64,000 nt of DNA, taken from assembly GCF_029873635.1 (NCBI RefSeq), contig NC_080418.1, positions 10,120,062-10,184,061 of the forward strand, read 5' to 3'. A program made the translations under genes and the position numbers. Shown piece by piece: positions 35,391 through 45,865 of the stretch; the stretch's first letter is position 1, and every line of letters starts with the position of its first letter. The notes under the pieces were generated by a model. It had not been told where the DNA came from. It saw only the letters and a list, made by a program, of their open reading frames with translations, and searched no databases. The DNA comes from Malania oleifera (Eukaryota; Streptophyta; Magnoliopsida; Santalales; Ximeniaceae).

Positions 35391-35441
35391 TATACTTTGG
35401 TATTATTATATGCTAAAGTCTACAAAACCTAACAACCTAAA

Positions 35442-35533
35442 CTTTGATACCACAATGTAGCACCCGAACCCGGTGGGGCTCGGAGTACTCCTAATCCATA
35501 AATAAACTCATCTCACAATCTCTGATACCATAA
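35442..35533 (-). repeat. Two stacked LTR/primer-binding-site junction fragments
   Basis: On the minus strand TGGTATCAAAG (35452-35442) and TGGTATCAGAG (35530-35520) each follow an LTR-end-like sequence. The first is preceded by 'cccgggttcgggtgctaca', the second by 'gggtcgttata'. They mark two old minus-strand LTR retrotransposon junctions about 78 bp apart. Confidence 0.55.
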
Positions 35534-36102
35534 TATAACGACCCAAACCCAAAGTGGGGTACTGGGCACACATGTCCATAACTCAATTTAAAATCATGCA
35601 TTAGAAATATTTTGAACCTCAAAACTATATTGGAGTTCTAATACCACCATAATTACACATGTACATCCAAGTATTCATACTACATCCCAAATAGACAAAA
35701 ACATATCTATATACATATCAGTGTCTCACAAGCACTTACTCTAAGCCATAATAACTAAGCCCCCTCCGAAAGCTCGCTAAGCTTGGCTCCATGTATTTCC
35801 TGAAATGTGATAAAATTATTGGGGTGAGACGCTTGTCAGTAAGACGAAATAGATTATTATCAATGTGTGACAAATGAGTTTTTATGTAGGCAAATATATC
35901 AATTAATTAAACTTTTAACTAATATAACATATAAAACTGTACTCACACCTATTTATTTGAAAATACATATTTTCCTTTCCATTTGTAAGAATTGGCCCAT
36001 ACTTGGCCCCATTTATATAAATCTACAAATCACTGAGATTGAGGCGTTACATATCGTCGTCCCTCAATTCAACAAGTCCTTCTCATCTTCTCAATACATA
36101 CT

Positions 36103-36290
36103 GAGCATCCCTCCCCATCGTTCTCAGTACATACTTCACAATAGAATTTCCATACGGAGCATCCCTCCCCATTGTCTCAGTACAAACTTTACAATAGAAT
36201 TTCCATATTGAGCATCCCTCCCCATTGTCTCAGTATAGACTTCACAACAGAATTTTTCATACTGAGCATCCCTCCCCATTATCTCAGTAC
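36103..36290. repeat. Tandem repeat, 54-bp unit, four copies
   Basis: gagcatccctccccat occurs at 36103, 36157, 36210 and 36264, with 'tctcagtac' after each. It lies inside the minus-strand gypsy LTR. Confidence 0.9.
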
Positions 36291-36557
36291 AGACACATTT
36301 TTCTCAACACATAATTATCAATAGTCATTTCACAATATCCACATATTCTCAAAAATTCCAGAACCAGTGTAATACCATCACTTTTACCATATAATACCAT
36401 AAAATTCCAACAAGTTTCATTATGCAATATCATAAATTATTCTCATGCCACACAATTTGTATAATATTTATAATTTCATAAATTACCTAGAAAATTCTTA
36501 TAAATATATATACACAGTAAATTTAAATAAAAACGCTGGTATAATCAATTCTACCTA

Positions 36558-36720
36558 TTTAATTTAATTCTAATATATTCCCAAAAACCCGAGTTGATCA
36601 AAACCCCGCAGTTTAATTTAATTCAAATATATCCCCAAAAATTTGATTTAATCAAATCTCCGCAATTTAATTTAAATTAAATATATTCCCCAAAAATCCG
36701 ATCTGATTAAGTCCTTGCAG
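36558..36720. repeat. Tandem repeat, 54-bp unit, three copies
   Basis: tttaatttaa starts at 36558, 36612 and 36666. Each is followed by 'atatatt/ccccaaaaa' and a 'ccgcag'-type end. This is a second array of the same period inside the same LTR. Confidence 0.8.
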
Positions 36721-37047
36721 TTTAACTTACCCCAGACATATGGGAATAACTGAATTTACAAAATAAATTTAAATCAGGAATATATTTTCAAAATAAAGTA
36801 ACATAATCTATTCCCCTTATCTTAACCTGAGAGTGGTGCCTACGACGTCCAAACGACGAAATCACTCCAGTTAAAAAGTTCAGGAGCGGAGCTAGGACCC
36901 AGAAATGGTGTTCATTTTTCGATTTGACCAGGAAATGGAGAGAAATTTTATAGAGAGAGAGTGAGGAGAGAGTGCTCACGGCCATTAGGGAGGGGAATTG
37001 AAATGAAAATGGGATGCTTCCTTCCTCAGGAAGTATCCTTATATAAT

Positions 37048-37150
37048 CTTTTATATAAAATAATAATATTATAATATAATATTATATTATATTAATATAT
37101 TATATTATATTATTTAATTAATAATTATTATTAATTAATTAATTAATTAG
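37048..37150. repeat. AT-rich low-complexity block
   Basis: Long runs of ATA/TTA and (TTAA)n. Confidence 0.9.
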
Positions 37151-37196
37151 TCATTTAATTTAATGTAAATTTTTTTTCTAGGATCACTATATTAGG

Positions 37197-37350
37197 TCCT
37201 GAAGATTTTTTCTTACTTTTCCTAATATATAGAAGCAACCTCTTTCAAATCGATCTGCAGGAAATATCAATATATCTAGCTATGGATATTGGGATTGTTT
37301 TTAACATAGTGGACGAAAAAAATTGAAGAGTTGTCTTTGATAGTGAATAA
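37197..37350. repeat. Direct repeat, copy 1
   Basis: gaagattttttct, cctaatata, aggaaatat, ggattgtttttaacata and gtggacgaaaaaa recur at 37540-37690 in the same order. Confidence 0.75.
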
Positions 37351-37539
37351 GAGCATGTCCAGGGTTTAATGGGACCAGAGCCCTTGCACATCATATTATA
37401 CATATTTTCCCCCAAGGAAGTCCCACTTTCATCATCTGCGTAAGATTTTTCCAGTTTCTTAGAGACAGACTATGTAGTTTAATTTGTGCAAAGGTTTCAC
37501 GGAAGCATTACTCATTTCTAGCTTCTTCATTAATGAATG

Positions 37540-37690
37540 AAGATTTTTTCTCACTTTCCTAATATAAGCATCCTTTTTCAAATATGAAGGAAATATTTAT
37601 ATATCTAACCATGGACTAGGATTATTTTTAACATATAGTGGACGAAAAAAAATGAAAGACCTGTTATTGATAATGAATATTGGTTGAAAA
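37540..37690. repeat. Direct repeat, copy 2
   Basis: Partner of 37197-37350, about 345 bp downstream. Sequence between them is unrelated. An (AT)n run follows at 37781-37799. Confidence 0.75.
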
Positions 37691-37699
37691 GATTATTTA

Positions 37700-38454
37700 A
37701 ATTTAAACCTTTTCAATTCCACACCTTTTTTGGAATGACCGTTTGTACAGACCAGGGAAGGTGTGGTCTATATATTGTACATATATATATATATATATTA
37801 TGAGTATATGATATTATAATATAATGGGGGGAGAATCGAGGGGGATAAGATGAGCAAGTTGCACATGGGGACACTTCAAACGGGAAAAAAAAATTGTAGT
37901 TTCGGCTTACAAAATACAGAAGAAAGTACGTGCAATTATCCTTACGTGGCAGTCTGTCATCCTTTTTTTTTTTTTTTTGGTGAACTAAGGAAAGATCAAA
38001 AGAAAAATTAATATTTTACACTATGTTATTTATGAGTTATCCGATTTTAATAATGACTGATATAAAAATTTAGATTTCAAAATTTTCTCATCATCTTTTA
38101 ATATTACAATTCACAATCTTTCAGTATTCGAACTTGATTAATAAAGATTATAAAAATGAAATAATTTTTTTTTTGTATTCAATGATTAACAAAATCCAAA
38201 ACCGTAAAATACATAATAAATCAATAAATATAATTTTAGTTATGAAGTTGACTAATTTTAAAATTTTTAAATTTTAATCTTACTAAAATATACAATTTTT
38301 TATTGTTAATATATAATGACTGATAAAGAAAGAAAACGCAATTATAAAAATATTTTCTTTGTCATTTTTTTTTCTTGTTTTCTTGAACAAAAAATTTAGT
38401 CTAAATTAAGGCTAATAGTATTTTTATATAAAAAATATAATAATTTATTTACCT
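37700..38454. other. AT-rich intergenic DNA
   Basis: Nothing recognised besides the (AT)n at 37781-37799 and poly-T at 37962-37978. Confidence 0.5.
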
Positions 38455-38620
38455 ATTAGTGATGGTTTTGAGGTATTAGTGACGGCTTTAAAACCATCAC
38501 TAATACACTAACTCTGTTAAACCTTAAAACCCACCCAAATTAATCTTTCCCCAATCTCCCTCCTTTATTTCCCTTGTCCCTCCTTTCCCTCCCCCTCCCC
38601 CCCCCCCCCCCGCCATTGTT
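38455..38620 (+). mobile_element. CACTA-like subterminal repeat region, copy 1
   Basis: Fold-back motifs 'ttagtga(t/c)gg(t)tttt' and 'aaaccatcactaata' stand close together, followed by 'aaaccttaaaaccc' and a C/T-rich run. The same order occurs at 41360-41480. Such TAGTGACGGTTT-type subterminal repeats are typical of plant CACTA (En/Spm) derivatives. No CACTA terminus or transposase was found. Confidence 0.5.
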
Positions 38621-38641
38621 GTCGCTCCTACTCGCTTGAGC

Positions 38642-38673
<32 letters not shown>

Positions 38674-38913
38674 TTGCAAATCGTGAGGGTTCAACATCTG
38701 TGCGTGTGTGCGTGTGCATGTCTGTGGGTGTGTGACTCTGTGTGTGTGTGTGTGTGTGTGTGCACGCGCATGCGTGTGTATGTGTGCTTGTGTGTGTGTG
38801 TGACTGTGTGTGAGTGTGAGTGTGAGTGTGAGTGTGTGACTGTGTGTAGGTGTGTGTGTGTGTGTGTGTGCGCCTATATATTTGTGCGTGTGTGTGACTA
38901 TGTGTGGGTGTGG

Positions 38914-38952
<39 letters not shown>

Positions 38953-39004
38953 TGTGCGTGTGTGCCTATATGTGTTCGTGCGTGTGTGATTGTGTGTGTG
39001 TGTA
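38642..39004. repeat. (TTC)n and long (GT)n-type microsatellites
   Basis: (TTC)n at 38644-38672, then about 300 bp of interrupted GT repeats at 38700-39004. The long open frames over it on both strands are products of the repeat and are not genes. Confidence 0.95.
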
Positions 39005-39911
39005 TTGAATACATCAGGAACTTGTGCCATTAAAGGTTTGAGGTTGAACTGCGTTCAAAATGTAGCATATTGATTTGATGTGTTTAAGATTCAATTAAAC
39101 TCAATCTAAGTAATTGAGGTTCAATTTGTGAAATTGAAATTTAATTTGACCTTTAAAAATGAGAGGTCAATTGTGATTCAGTTTTAAAGGTTCAAATGGG
39201 TTTTAATTTAACAATTAGAGCTCAACTAATCCTTACTAGGGGAATTTGGATTTTTTTTGGATCAATTTTGTAAGTTCTTGATTTTGAGTTTGAATATTAT
39301 ATGAACTCATTGCATTTTTGTGTTTGAATTTGATGAGTTCGTGTATGTTTAGCAAATGAAAGACTAGTGAAGATTGAAGTTTTAATTTAAAATTTTTTTA
39401 ATAATGCATTTTTCTAGGATTTGTGTTTTTATATTTACTTTTACTTTATTTTCTAATGTGAATGAATGTAGGTCTTAAGCTATAGTAGGAAAGTTAGTAT
39501 TTTGAAGGTGAAGATGTAATACATACCCATTTGAATACGGAAAGACCTTAAATAGGGAAAAAGAGTAACTAAGAAGATACAGAAAAAGGACAATAAAACA
39601 AAGAAAAAAAAATCTTTTTTGGTATTTTTGGAAATTTCAAATTTGTACGAAAAATGGCTTTAAAAATAAATTCATTTTCTATTATATTTTCATAACTCAT
39701 TTAAAGTTTGTTTGAAGCTTATTGATGCCAAAAATTGAATATGTCCTCATTGAATCGACTAGATATATTTAAGTTTTTATTTATGCGTTTATGTTCAATA
39801 ACTTTTTGAGACAACATGGTTAATTTACTTAATGATTATGGCATTAACTATTGTTTGGACATACTTCTTTGAATGATATGTGTGTTGATTTACTGTTATG
39901 TATAAATAAGC
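39005..39911. other. No recognisable gene
   Basis: AT-rich sequence with poly-A and poly-T runs. No domain was recognised in any frame. Confidence 0.5.
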
Positions 39912-39921
39912 ATCTGCATGC

Positions 39922-40553
39922 AGGGCCAGCTTACTGTATAGGCCATTGAATATCTGGCTTAGGGCCCCAAAATTTTGGGCCCCCCATAATTATATATATT
40001 TTATATTAAGTAGCTTTGGATTATTTAATATATTTTGTAAATCTTAAAATATACCAAATCTCTTAGTTATTTAATTTTCAAAAAGCGTCCCACAAAAACC
40101 TCATATTCTCACGGCAGCTTACAAATTTCTCTCTCACATTTAATTCCCAACCCAACCCATGCTCTATTTATTCTCTCCTATTCCCCATGCATTTTCTCTC
40201 CTCTCTCTTTGACTCTTTCTCATTACTCTCCCCAATTTCCACTTATGTAACGACATTTCTCACCTCTTTCTCTCCCATTCTCTCAAATGCAATAAAAATC
40301 TCAATAATTCTCACCTTAAACTTATAAAAAATTATTTGCGATCAACTGTCACAAGAAATATTAAATGGATTGACTATGTTATCAATAGAAAAAGAAATAC
40401 TTGAAAATCTTGAATATAAAACTTTAATTAGTCATTTTGCATCTCAAAAAAATAGAAAAATTAATTTTAAATAAAAATAAAAAATGAACAAAATATTAAG
40501 GACCCCTAATTAAACCATTCGCCTAGGGCCCCATATTGTGAAGAGTCGGCCCT
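39922..40553. mobile_element. 632-bp MULE-like MITE with 10-bp target-site duplication
   Basis: The ends are inverted: AGGGCCAGC at the left and GTCGGCCCT at the right, extending imperfectly inward with 'gggccccaaaattttgggcccc' style sequence on the left and 'cctagggccccat' on the right. Flanks read ATCTGCATGC (39912-39921) and ATCTACATGC (40554-40563), a 10-bp duplication with one mismatch, which fits Mutator-type insertion. It has no coding capacity. Caution: the flank is itself part of a repeat containing gcatctgcatgc. Confidence 0.7.
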
Positions 40554-40563
40554 ATCTACATGC

Positions 40564-40880
40564 TTGATGCAGAAAATGTTGCGTCTGTCTTTTATTGCTA
40601 AATATACGAATGAGCATTTGCATGTTTGATGCGGACATTTTTTTTTTCTTTCTGAATATACAACTGAGCATTTGCATGCTTAATGCAGAAATTGAGAATT
40701 GCATGTTGGATAGATGACTAGGATATTGTTTGCTGGTTGAGTTGAAAGCATCTGCATGCTTCATGTAGAAATTGTGAAATGCATCCTCTTTAGTTGAGTA
40801 GGATGTTACATGTCGGTTAATTGAACAAATTGAGAATTACATACTGATTAGTTGACACCAGGTTGTTGCATGATGATTAA
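40564..40880. repeat. Imperfect tandem repeats with gcatttgcatgcttgatgcag core
   Basis: Variants of 'gcatttgcatgcttaatgcag' recur near 40612, 40668 and 40748, and a copy is split by the MITE at 39921/40554. The unit is about 60-80 bp. Confidence 0.65.
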
Positions 40881-41344
40881 GCGTTGTTATCTTGAAGCTT
40901 AGATCCATTCAATAATGGTTACTATAAATTCATGCCTCATCGTACATATGAGACAAATCAATTATTAAAATTCAATTGATTAATAGTCATACTATGTAGA
41001 CTAATAATCAATTGAACATGTTAATTATTTGTTCCATTTACGATTAGTGATGTTTGGGCGTATAAGGATAGTTTGAGTTCCAAATAAATGAGACGCCTTT
41101 TAGAACACCTAAGTACATAAAACATCAAATTAAAAAGATGTGAATATGAACAGGATTAATAAAAGTACCTCAAGAGCAAGCCCATAAATTATTACTAGGA
41201 AAGGTAATTAAGATGTACAACCCTTGGTGGAGTTAGTTATATGAATCATTTTCTGTCAATTCACATGATCAAGAAACTTTTCCTTATTTAGCTCAAGAAC
41301 TATTAGATCCTTTTTCATTACCTCATTCGAATTTTTTTAAGTCT
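40881..41344. other. No recognisable gene
   Basis: AT-rich sequence. Nothing supported on either strand. Confidence 0.5.
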
Positions 41345-42055
41345 ACTTCTACCCTTCAACCCTTAAACCGTCAGTAATACTCTAACTTCGTAAAACCCTA
41401 GAATTCGAGCTAATTTCTCATTTTTTTCCCCCAATCTCCTACCTCCCCCTCCTTTCCCTTCATCCTCCACGAACCTCCACCCTCCTTTCTTTGCCTATGC
41501 GCATGGGTGGGTTGCTTGTGAAGATGATTACATTTCAGCAAGGGCATTAGGAGACTATCTTCAAGTGTGGACAGATAAAAACAATTCATGATATTATCTA
41601 GGAAGAAAAACTGGATATATATCAGGTGATGTTGTGGCTAACCTTGCCAATGTGATTGTCACCACAAACGAGAATTTGGATGAGTTGAAGATACAATAGA
41701 ACAAGCAACCCATGTCCTTTTAAGTAGAATGCTTGAAGAGAAAGACCATCACTAGTAGTCTCATATTAGTGATGATTTTTACAGCCGTCACTAAAAATGC
41801 ATTTTTTGACAGGGAAAAAAGTTCAAAAGGTTACCAAGTACAGAGGACTCATCTCTGCACAGTCTAACCGAGAATAAATTATCCTCTACCTTGACCTTTA
41901 TAAGTTGACTCAAGATTCCCCCAAAGGGTGCATTATTAGTGTTGGTTTTACAAACTGTCACTAATATAGTGGATTATTAGTGACAGTTTTCTTTAACCGT
42001 CACTGATAGTGTAAGTATTCGCGACAGTTTTAAACAACCGTTGCGAATAATGCAC
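41345..42055 (+). mobile_element. CACTA-like element remnant, copy 2
   Basis: It begins with 'aaaccgtcagtaatact...aaaacccta' and a C/T-rich run parallel to 38490-38600. It ends in three fold-back pairs: 'tagtgatgatttt/agccgtcacta' near 41765, 'tagtgttggtttt/aaactgtcacta' near 41940, and 'tagtgacagtttt/aaccgtcact' near 41975. Further 'cgcgacagttttaaacaaccgttgcg' pairs follow at about 42019. About 200 bp in the middle is unassigned and carries stops. No transposase was recognised. Confidence 0.5.
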
Positions 42056-42083
42056 GTTAATGAAAGAACAATCTGTGTTTGAT

Positions 42084-42353
42084 TGGTTGAGTTTAGAAGA
42101 CGAGCTACGGTCTTTCATTAGGTGCTTGGGTTCTTATGAGCTAGTTGGAATAAGGTGTGTAGCGAAGTATTTGCCACATCGGGTGGCCATGCAATTCGGA
42201 ATGGAACAATAACTTCTGAGCAAGGTTGACTTTTTGCTTGTCCCACTAAGATCATTCCAAACAGGGGTTTCCATTAGGTATTACATCAAGTGGAAGATTC
42301 ATATGTTGACTCGAGCAAATTGTAATGAAGTATGTGTTTATGAAGATAAGTAA
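42084..42353 (+). pseudogene. Plant mobile domain (PMD, aminotransferase-like) remnant
   Basis: The frame from 42084 reads WLSLEDELRSFIRCLGSYEL, then KYLPHRVAMQFGMEQ, an in-frame TAA at 42210-42212, then RYYIKWKIHMLTRAN and a terminal TAA at 42351. The Y-x-P-H-R-V-A-x-Q-F-G and W-K-x-x-M-L-T-R-A-N blocks are characteristic of the C-terminal part of plant mobile domains, found in transposons and in MAIN/MAIL-type host proteins. The rest of the domain is absent upstream. The following 42380-42600 continues acidic and Ser-rich in broken frames and may be its tail. Confidence 0.65.
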
Positions 42354-42599
42354 TCCTAAGACTTCACCATCTAATCAAGCAAGAATGCACAAAGAAGGTT
42401 GCGATTCCTCTGCATTGAGGAATACTAGCAATCCTAGTGAAGGACCTTCCAAGATCAAGGTGGAGATGGTAAGTGAATAAAGCAATGAGGAGGAAGATTT
42501 CCCTTCAGATACGGAGGTTCAAGCCAGTGATGCAAGTGAAACTAATGTGAAATCAAAAGTGGCACCAATTGTTCCACCCGAAAAGGGTGAAAGCAGTTG

Positions 42600-43035
42600 T
42601 CATGACCCAGTCGGTTGAAGGAGTACTCTAAAACCGTCACCATAGTGTAATGACAAGTTGTCTTGAGAAGCAACAACACCAGGAAGCACTGGCCAGTTAA
42701 CGAAGAAACCATAATACAAAATATTTTACTTACCTCTAAAATCCTTCATAGGGTCTGGTTTGAAACTTTGATCCTTCTTTTGGCTTTGATCATCATCTTT
42801 TAATTTCACATGATGATGATCAAATTATGGGTATTTCCTCTAGCAGGCAGTTGGGTCAAAGACCATAATATGATACACGAAGTTCCCTTTATACATGAAC
42901 ATCAAGAAATCGCCCACGTGCAAGTCATGGTATCTGGAAAACTCTGGCCAAGTTCCCTTCATACCCGAATGTTTCGGTTTCTTTTGCAGGCACTTAGTTT
43001 CATTAAATACATAGTTTTAATAGATTCAACATTTT
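42600..43035. other. Unassigned sequence
   Basis: No family recognised. It has an open frame of 75 codons (42810-43037) without resemblance to anything, and a repeated gaagttccctt(t/c)atac segment near 42881 and 42950. Confidence 0.4.
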
Positions 43036-43178
43036 GAGGGAAGGAGTTTGAGCTCATGAGACTAGCGGGATTACAATGGGCTCAGAGCCACTATCAGGCC
43101 ACTGCCTAGGTGTCATCTGATGTCTTATACAACCATTAATATCAGGAAGGATCCTACTACCTTTTAGGAAGTTGTGTA
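43036..43178 (+). pseudogene. Degenerate copia internal region X, segment 1
   Basis: It matches 52070-52205 of the second copy (agactagcgggatta, cttatacaaccatta, ctactaccttttag). It is interrupted by the solo LTR at 43179 and resumes at 45351. The 5' part of the element is missing. Confidence 0.7.
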
Positions 43179-45350
43179 TGTAATGACCCGAAGAATAATG
43201 GTATTTAAATAATAAAGCGAGAGGAAATAGGAAATTAGAAAGGGGGCACAACAGATCCTCGTCAACGAACGCTTTGCATTCATTGACGACGTGACATATT
43301 GGGCTCGTCGACGAGGGTGTGCTTTGTCGACGAGAAAATATCGAGAGACTATTTGCCTATCTCTAAATTTCCTCGATGAGAAGCAAATGTTTGTCGACGA
43401 ACATCACATTGACGAGAAAATATCAAGAGACTATTTGCCCTTCTCTGAATTTCGTTGACGATAAGCAAATGTTCGTCGACGAATGTTCTTCTTGACCTCG
43501 TTGATGAGGTGACGTGGCTCGTCAACGAAGGCCAATGTATAAGTACGCTAAAATCGGACTAATCAGCAGAAATCACGCAAGAAACTCTTTCTCTCTCTAG
43601 GTTTTCGTCCCTTCCCCCTTCTCTCTAAGATCTAAGGCCAGATTTATGCTGGTTCGACGATCTGAAGCCACCATGGCACTCCTAGGGAAGTTCTAGGCAT
43701 CTGCTGGAGTGGATCATCGGTGGGACTAGTTTGAAATTCATCCTTGATTCAAGGTAAGGCTATTTATTTAGAATTTGGTCTTCCCATAGTTATAAGAAAT
43801 ATTATTCACGAAAAAATACTAAAGTTTGGTTCTGAGAGTTGTCGTTTTCAAGGTGTTGAACGGGGAACCCTGCGAGTGTAAGACCAGTGAATTTTAGGGG
43901 GGATTTCATTTCAGTAATCAGGTAAGGGAATAAACTAAAGCAGTCATTTTCCATGCAAATTATTATTATTTATTAGCAAATTAATTTTTAGGAAGCATGT
44001 ATTATGTATATATGAGTAGATTGGTAAAAATGCATATTTGGGAAAATACTGCTATTATGTTGAAATGTATATATATTATGAAATGCCAAAAAATATGATT
44101 TTAGAATAGAATGTATGGTTTTATTTAGCAATGTGTGACATGAATATTATTTTACATGGAAAGTATTATAATATGACAATTTTACGAATAAGGTATGTTT
44201 TTAGAGATTATGAAATAATGTAGTACATTATGATTTCAAAATGCATGATAAATGAATTATTTATTCAGAATGATAAGTATGAAATGTTCGGCGCAAGGCC
44301 GTGATTGATTTTCTGCGCAAAGTCATGTATTATGTATGATTTTGGCACAAGGCCATATTTATGAATGATCGACGCAAGGCCGCACATATAAAAGAATTTG
44401 CCACAAGGTCGTATGTATGTATGTATGTTATTACAGAAAATGTTATCAATCTATTTATGTTATACAAGTATATTATCATGTATTATATGTTATCAGAACT
44501 CGGATGATAGTTCAATTCAGTTTCAAGAGCACAGTACCGTAGCTATACTGATCAAATTATTACGTTCAGACTTGTGCTAACCGCCCTTGCAAGTAGAGGG
44601 GGTGGGACATAGATAGTCAATGTGGATTTTAGTGTAGAGTTGTAGACGTTCACTTGGCAGTCCGGACCAGGGTGTGGTGGGCCCATCGTATTTACAGACA
44701 TTTTTGACTCGGCAATGGTCGGCCAGCCATTGTCGGGTCCCGCCTTCGGGCTACACAACCCGTCATGGGGGGTAATACATGACATCAGTTAGCTATACAT
44801 CCTGGGAAAATTTCAGTATTATCAGTTATATTAGACATTTCATGATTAGTATGGCTTATTAAAAATTATGAAAGTATATGATTATTTAGTATGTTATGAT
44901 GAATGTTTTCTAGTATATGAAATGTACTGTATATGTATTATAACACTAAATATGCATGTTGCCACATAACTGTATTTAGTTTATTTTCCCTTACTGAGAA
45001 GTGTCTCACCCCCCAAACTTAAATAATTTTTAGGAAACCCAGAAAGATTGGTGGATCGAGGCCGCCGTTGAGATGGGTTGATACTACCCCGCTAGGAGGG
45101 TGAGTTTTGATCTAGGGACAGGAAATTTATGTTATGGGTTCCAAGATATGTAAATATTTTTTGAACATAGTATTTTGGGAATGTAGCTAACTATGGTATT
45201 ATGCATTTTATGGTTATGAGAATGTGATTATATTTACTGCTACTTAGATTTCCGCTGTGAATGTCAGATGTGTCCCTGTTACCCATGGGTTCGGGTTGAC
45301 TTTATTATTAAATATGTTTTATTATATGATAAGATAAGCAGGTCATTACA
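43179..45350 (+). repeat. Solo gypsy LTR (family A/B/C)
   Basis: 2172 bp with perfect 10-bp inverted ends TGTAATGACC/GGTCATTACA. It is flanked by GTGTA (left) and GTGCA (right), a 5-bp duplication with one change. The uninterrupted paralogue at 52200 has a single gtgca. Inside are an array of TCGTCGACGA-like motifs (43256-43535), a TATA-like tataagta at 43538, and cgcaaggccg repeats (44286-44425). Its homologues in this window flank a Tekay/Del-like chromovirus pol. Confidence 0.9.
43329..43492 (+). repeat. 82-bp tandem duplication inside the solo LTR
   Basis: gacgagaaaatatc starts at 43329 and again at 43411, each followed by 'gagagactatttgcc' and a 'gtcgacgaa' motif. The other two LTR copies have only one such unit. 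Confidence 0.85.
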
Positions 45351-45509
45351 GTGCATGGCTAGGAGAAGGGTAGGAGGACAGGTTCCGTGGTGGAGGAGAT
45401 GGAGGTATTGTATAAGAATCAGACAGGGGGTTAGTGGAGCTCCTAGAGGGGGAGAGGGAGATAGGATGCAAATGGGCAATGATTATTTGGTTTTATGTAA
45501 GTGACACAT
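45351..45509 (+). pseudogene. Degenerate copia internal region X, segment 2
   Basis: It matches the start of a copia reverse transcriptase (VEEMEVLYKNQT) and runs to a degenerate catalytic box reading F-Y-V-S-D in place of Y-V-D-D, as in copy Y at 52355. It is interrupted after 45509 by the gypsy element and resumes at 50934. Confidence 0.7.
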
Positions 45510-45829
45510 TGTCATGACCCGAAGAATAATGGTATTTAAATAATAAGAGAAAGGGAAATGGGAACAACAACAGAAAGAGGCAGTAGCCTTCGTCGACGAA
45601 CGCTTCACGTTCATCGACGACATTGTATATTAGGCTCATCGACGAATGTGTGCTTCATCGACGAGAAGATACCGAGAGGGGGTTTTGGGCAAATCTGAAT
45701 TTCGTCGATGAAGAGGAGAGTTCGTCAACGAATTGCCTCTTGACCTCATTGACGATTTGACGTGGCTCGTCGACGAAGCCCTTAGTATAAATAGCCCAAA
45801 CCTTGAATTTTACATAGAAAAATCGGCAG

Positions 45830-45865
<36 letters not shown>

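Larger units (their letters stand above)
35534..37190 (-). repeat. Minus-strand gypsy (Tekay/Del-like) LTR
   Basis: It follows a tRNA-Met PBS. Read in reverse it holds features shared with the plus-strand gypsy LTRs of this window: a gggtcgtta end, a block corresponding to 'tactgagaagtgtctcaccc', an internal short tandem repeat, and a TATA region followed by a ct-rich leader (about 37030-36950). The upstream (high-coordinate) end is blurred by AT-rich repeats, so the boundary is approximate. Sequence differs from the 43-51 kb family. Confidence 0.6.

Noticed and set aside
36103-36290. Regular 54-bp repeats considered as a CRISPR-like array
   Set aside because: The whole unit is repeated, including what would be the spacer. 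Location is a plant LTR and there are no cas genes.
38641-39030. Long overlapping open frames on both strands (129 and 81 codons)
   Set aside because: They are produced entirely by the TTC and GT microsatellites: His/Thr or Cys/Val runs with no domain.
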